Program-made: the position numbers and the translations under genes
Shown: positions 61,813 to 64,000 of the stretch, piece after piece
How the letters are laid out: each line of letters starts with the position of its first letter
Position numbering within the stretch: the first letter of the stretch is position 1
Assembly (NCBI RefSeq): GCF_900289145.1
Contig: NZ_OKQO01000006.1
Location: 124,001-188,000 of the forward strand
Source of the DNA: Neobittarella massiliensis (ex Bilen et al. 2018)
GTDB taxonomy: Bacteria; Bacillota; Clostridia; Oscillospirales; Ruminococcaceae
Reading direction: 5' to 3'
DNA length: 64,000 nt
The notes under the pieces: model-generated
Seen by the model: the letters and a program-made list of their open reading frames with translations, nothing else
Told to the model about the DNA's origin: nothing
Database searches by the model: none

Positions 61813-62028
61813 ATGACCTCAGAGAAGATAAAGCGCATCAACGAACTGGCCAAAAAGGCCAAAGCCGAGGGCCTCAGCGAAGATGAAAAGCAGGAGCAGC
61901 AGCGCCTGCGGCAGGAATATGTGGCCGAGTTCCGCGGCGACTTAAAGCGTCAGCTCGACGCCATCGAGATCGTAGAGCCCGACGGCAGCAGGCACAAGAT
62001 CGTGCCCAAAAAGCCGTCCAAAAACTAG
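61813..62028 (+). CDS. DUF896 (YnzC/YneA-like) family protein
   Basis: 71 residues from the ATG at 61813 (AGAGGAAGACCAGAC). KIKRINELAKKAKAEGLSED, EKQEQQRLRQEYVAEFRGDL and a basic tail match DUF896, a two-helix protein. In Bacillus a homologue lies in the SOS-linked yneA operon region; the function is unclear. It sits just before recQ. Confidence 0.9.
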   Translation: MTSEKIKRINELAKKAKAEGLSEDEKQEQQRLRQEYVAEFRGDLKRQLDAIEIVEPDGSRHKIVPKKPSKN

Positions 62029-62043
62029 CGTAGCACCGCTTGG

Positions 62044-62072
62044 GGACTGCTGTGTCGGCAGTCCTCTTTTTT
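62044..62072 (+). terminator. Terminator after the DUF896 gene
   Basis: GGACTGC/GCAGTCC with loop TGTGTCG, then six T residues. Confidence 0.9.
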
Positions 62073-62188
62073 GGCAGAATTGTATATATCGCCAAAAATA
62101 ATACGATAAGTAATAAAAATCCACCTATATACCCGCATACAGCAGAGAGACAGCCCGCCGCACGGGCCTAAAAAAGAGGAGCAGACCA

Positions 62189-64000
62189 TTGGAACAGGCA
62201 GATATGCAGCAGGCCAAACAGCTGCTTGGCCGCTACTACGGCTACACAGATTTTCGCCAGGGGCAACAGGAGACGGTGGCCGCGGCCCTGGCCGGCCGCG
62301 ACGTGCTGGCCATCATGCCCACCGGGGCAGGCAAATCTATTTGTTATCAGCTGCCGGCGCTGGTGCGGCCGGGTATCGCGCTGGTGGTCAGCCCGCTCAT
62401 CTCGCTGATGAAAGACCAGGTGGGGGCGCTGGTGCAGATGGGGGTGCGGGCCGCCTACCTAAACAGCTCCCTGAGCTGGCCCCAGTATCTGCGGGCGCTG
62501 CAAAATGCCCGCGACGGGGTGTATAAGATCATCTATGTGGCGCCGGAGCGGCTGCTCGCCCCCGATTTTTTGGACTTTGCCAGCGCGGCGAACATATCGC
62601 TGCTGGCCGTCGACGAGGCCCACTGCGTATCCCAGTGGGGCCACGATTTCCGCCCCAGCTACCTGCAGATCCCCCAGTTTTTGCAGCAGCTGCCCCACCG
62701 GCCGCCGGTGGCCGCCTTTACCGCCACCGCCACCGATACGGTGCGCCGCGATATCCTGGAGATACTCGACCTGCAAGACCCCTATACCATCATCACCGGC
62801 TTTGACCGCGAAAACCTCTATTTTGGGGTCGAGCAGCCCCGCGACCGGTTGGGCTGGGTGCAGCACTACGCGGCCCAAAATGCCGATAAGTGCGGTATCA
62901 TCTACTGTTCTACCCGCAAAAATGTCGAGCAGGTGTGCGCCGCGCTGGTGGCCGCCGGGGTCCCCGCCACCCGTTACCACGCCGGGCTCGAGCCGCAGGA
63001 GCGCCGCCAGAACCAGGAGGACTTTCTCTTCGATAAATGCCGGGTCATGGTGGCCACCAACGCCTTCGGCATGGGTATCGACAAGTCCAACGTGGGCTAT
63101 GTGCTGCACTACAACATGCCCAAAGATATGGAGAGCTACTACCAGGAGGCCGGCCGTGCCGGCCGCGACGGCACCCCCGCCCAGTGTATCCTGCTCTACA
63201 GCCCGCAAGACCTGCGCACCAATCAGTTCCTCATCGAAAACAGCCAGGAGGAGAGCGAACTGGCCGAGAAAGACCCGCAGCTGGCGCAGGAACTGCGGCT
63301 GCGCGCCTACCAGAAGTTGCGCCAGATGGAGCGCTACTGCACCGGCACCAACTGCCTGCGACAGACGATCCTGGCCTATTTTGGCCAGCAGGCGCCGCCC
63401 AGCTGTGGCGGCTGCTCGGTCTGCCTGGGCGACTACCGCACCGAGGATATCACCGATCTGGCCCGCCAGGTACTGCTGTGTGTACAGAGCGTGGGCGGGC
63501 GCTTTGGGGCCGGGGTGGTATCCGACATCCTCCACGGCAGCCAGAGCAGCCGTGTACAGCAGTTTTCACTCGAGGATAACCCCCATTTCGGCGCGCTCGC
63601 AGCATACAGCTTGGCCACCATCAAAGAGCGCATCGGCCAGTTGGTCAGTCAGGGGGTGCTGCAGGTCACCCCGGGCCAATACCCGCTGCTGCGGTTTGGC
63701 CCGGGGGCCCGGCCGGTACTGGAGGACGGTCAGCAGGTATTGGTAAAGACCCGGCAAAAGACCCGTGAGGCCACCCGCCGCGCCGCCGACAGCGGCGATT
63801 ACGACATGCAGCTGTTCGAGCGGCTGCGCGCGCTGCGGCAAAAACTGGCCCGCCAGCAGAGCGTGCCGGCCTACGTAGTGTTCACCGATGCCACCCTGCG
63901 CGGTCTGGCGGCAGCCAAGCCCCACACCGAGCAGGAGATGCTGGCGGTCTCCGGTGTGGGCGAGGCCAAGGTCCGCCGGTATGGCCAGGCATTTTTAGAG
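62189..64000 (+). CDS. recQ: RecQ-family ATP-dependent DNA helicase (5' part)
   Basis: 604 codons are in the window and the frame is open at the edge. The TTG start at 62189 has GAGGAG seven bases upstream. Helicase motifs in order: FRQGQQETV, Walker A MPTGAGKSICYQLPAL, VSPLISLMKDQV, DEAHCVSQWGHDFRPSY, AFTATAT, VATNAFGMGIDKSNV and SYYQEAGRAGRDG. A zinc domain (YCTGTNCLRQTIL, CGGCSVC), winged helix and the start of an HRDC domain (SVPAYVVFTDATL) follow. It unwinds DNA 3'-5' for recombination and repair. Confidence 0.96.
   Translation, partial: MEQADMQQAKQLLGRYYGYTDFRQGQQETVAAALAGRDVLAIMPTGAGKSICYQLPALVRPGIALVVSPLISLMKDQVGALVQMGVRAAYLNSSLSWPQYLRALQNARDGVYKIIYVAPERLLAPDFLDFASAANISLLAVDEAHCVSQWGHDFRPSYLQIPQFLQQLPHRPPVAAFTATATDTVRRDILEILDLQDPYTIITGFDRENLYFGVEQPRDRLGWVQHYAAQNADKCGIIYCSTRKNVEQVCAALVAAGVPATRYHAGLEPQERRQNQEDFLFDKCRVMVATNAFGMGIDKSNVGYVLHYNMPKDMESYYQEAGRAGRDGTPAQCILLYSPQDLRTNQFLIENSQEESELAEKDPQLAQELRLRAYQKLRQMERYCTGTNCLRQTILAYFGQQAPPSCGGCSVCLGDYRTEDITDLARQVLLCVQSVGGRFGAGVVSDILHGSQSSRVQQFSLEDNPHFGALAAYSLATIKERIGQLVSQGVLQVTPGQYPLLRFGPGARPVLEDGQQVLVKTRQKTREATRRAADSGDYDMQLFERLRALRQKLARQQSVPAYVVFTDATLRGLAAAKPHTEQEMLAVSGVGEAKVRRYGQAFLE

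Overview
The window looks like a chromosomal segment from a high-GC, gut-type Clostridia (Bacillota; Oscillospirales-like is my best guess). The grounds are AGGAGG ribosome sites, sigma-A type promoters, rho-independent terminators, a PyrK/PyrD (type 1B) pyrimidine operon, a Spo0A-C family regulator, an AgrC-like GHKL sensor, a yybP-ykoY Mn riboswitch and Tn4451-type mobile DNA. No rRNA and no CRISPR array were seen; there is one tRNA (initiator Met).

Layout. 1-10.5 kb is accessory DNA of lower GC: the tail of a family-5 ABC solute-binding protein, a translationally coupled DtxR-type metalloregulator, a ClbS/DfsB-like protein, then an integrative mobilizable element with a sigma-like protein, DUF6076, primase zinc finger, D5-type helicase, a MOB-V relaxase with a recognisable oriT, a TnpW-like protein and a large serine recombinase. 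10.6-25.5 kb is a nucleoside and sugar salvage district: a yegUVW-like operon (ADP-ribosylglycohydrolase, PfkB kinase, GntR regulator), two PhzA/B-like proteins, a structured RNA of about 300 nt, three paralogous nucleoside hydrolases, a class II aldolase with an MtnA-type isomerase, an adenosine-deaminase-like protein with an altered active site, an MFS permease and a WYL regulator. 25.6-28.5 kb holds an esterase, a 2-hydroxyacid dehydrogenase and mntP under a Mn riboswitch. 28.5-38 kb is the complete de novo UMP operon pyrB-pyrC-pyrF-pyrK-pyrD-carA-carB with a leader that looks attenuated; PyrB carries a PyrI-like zinc knuckle.

38-47 kb: TatD nuclease, an acidic Cys-rich membrane-anchored protein, tRNA-fMet, a PerR/Fur regulator with its own 7-1-7 box, a pterin-synthase homologue, an XRE plus Spo0A-C regulator pair, three GT2 glycosyltransferases and an ArsC/Spx-like protein. 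47.2-49.7 kb is the most unusual part: an AgrC-like GHKL sensor preceded by a previously overlooked family of three tiny peptide genes (14-16 codons) sharing the motif DWLxWLAG, plus a fourth 26-codon gene, all too short for ordinary gene calling. 49.7-64 kb: deoxyinosine glycosylase, a sirtuin-YwbE-unknown trio with 4-nt overlaps, a GNAT acetyltransferase behind a transcription attenuator, an alanine/glycine symporter, a decayed enolase-superfamily gene, a decayed IS200-type insertion, a MATE exporter behind an unassigned pseudoknotted leader RNA, a CPBP protease, a YgjP-type metallopeptidase, an MFS permease, DUF896 and the 5' part of recQ.

All assignments are from reading the sequence and from memory of families; no database search was run.
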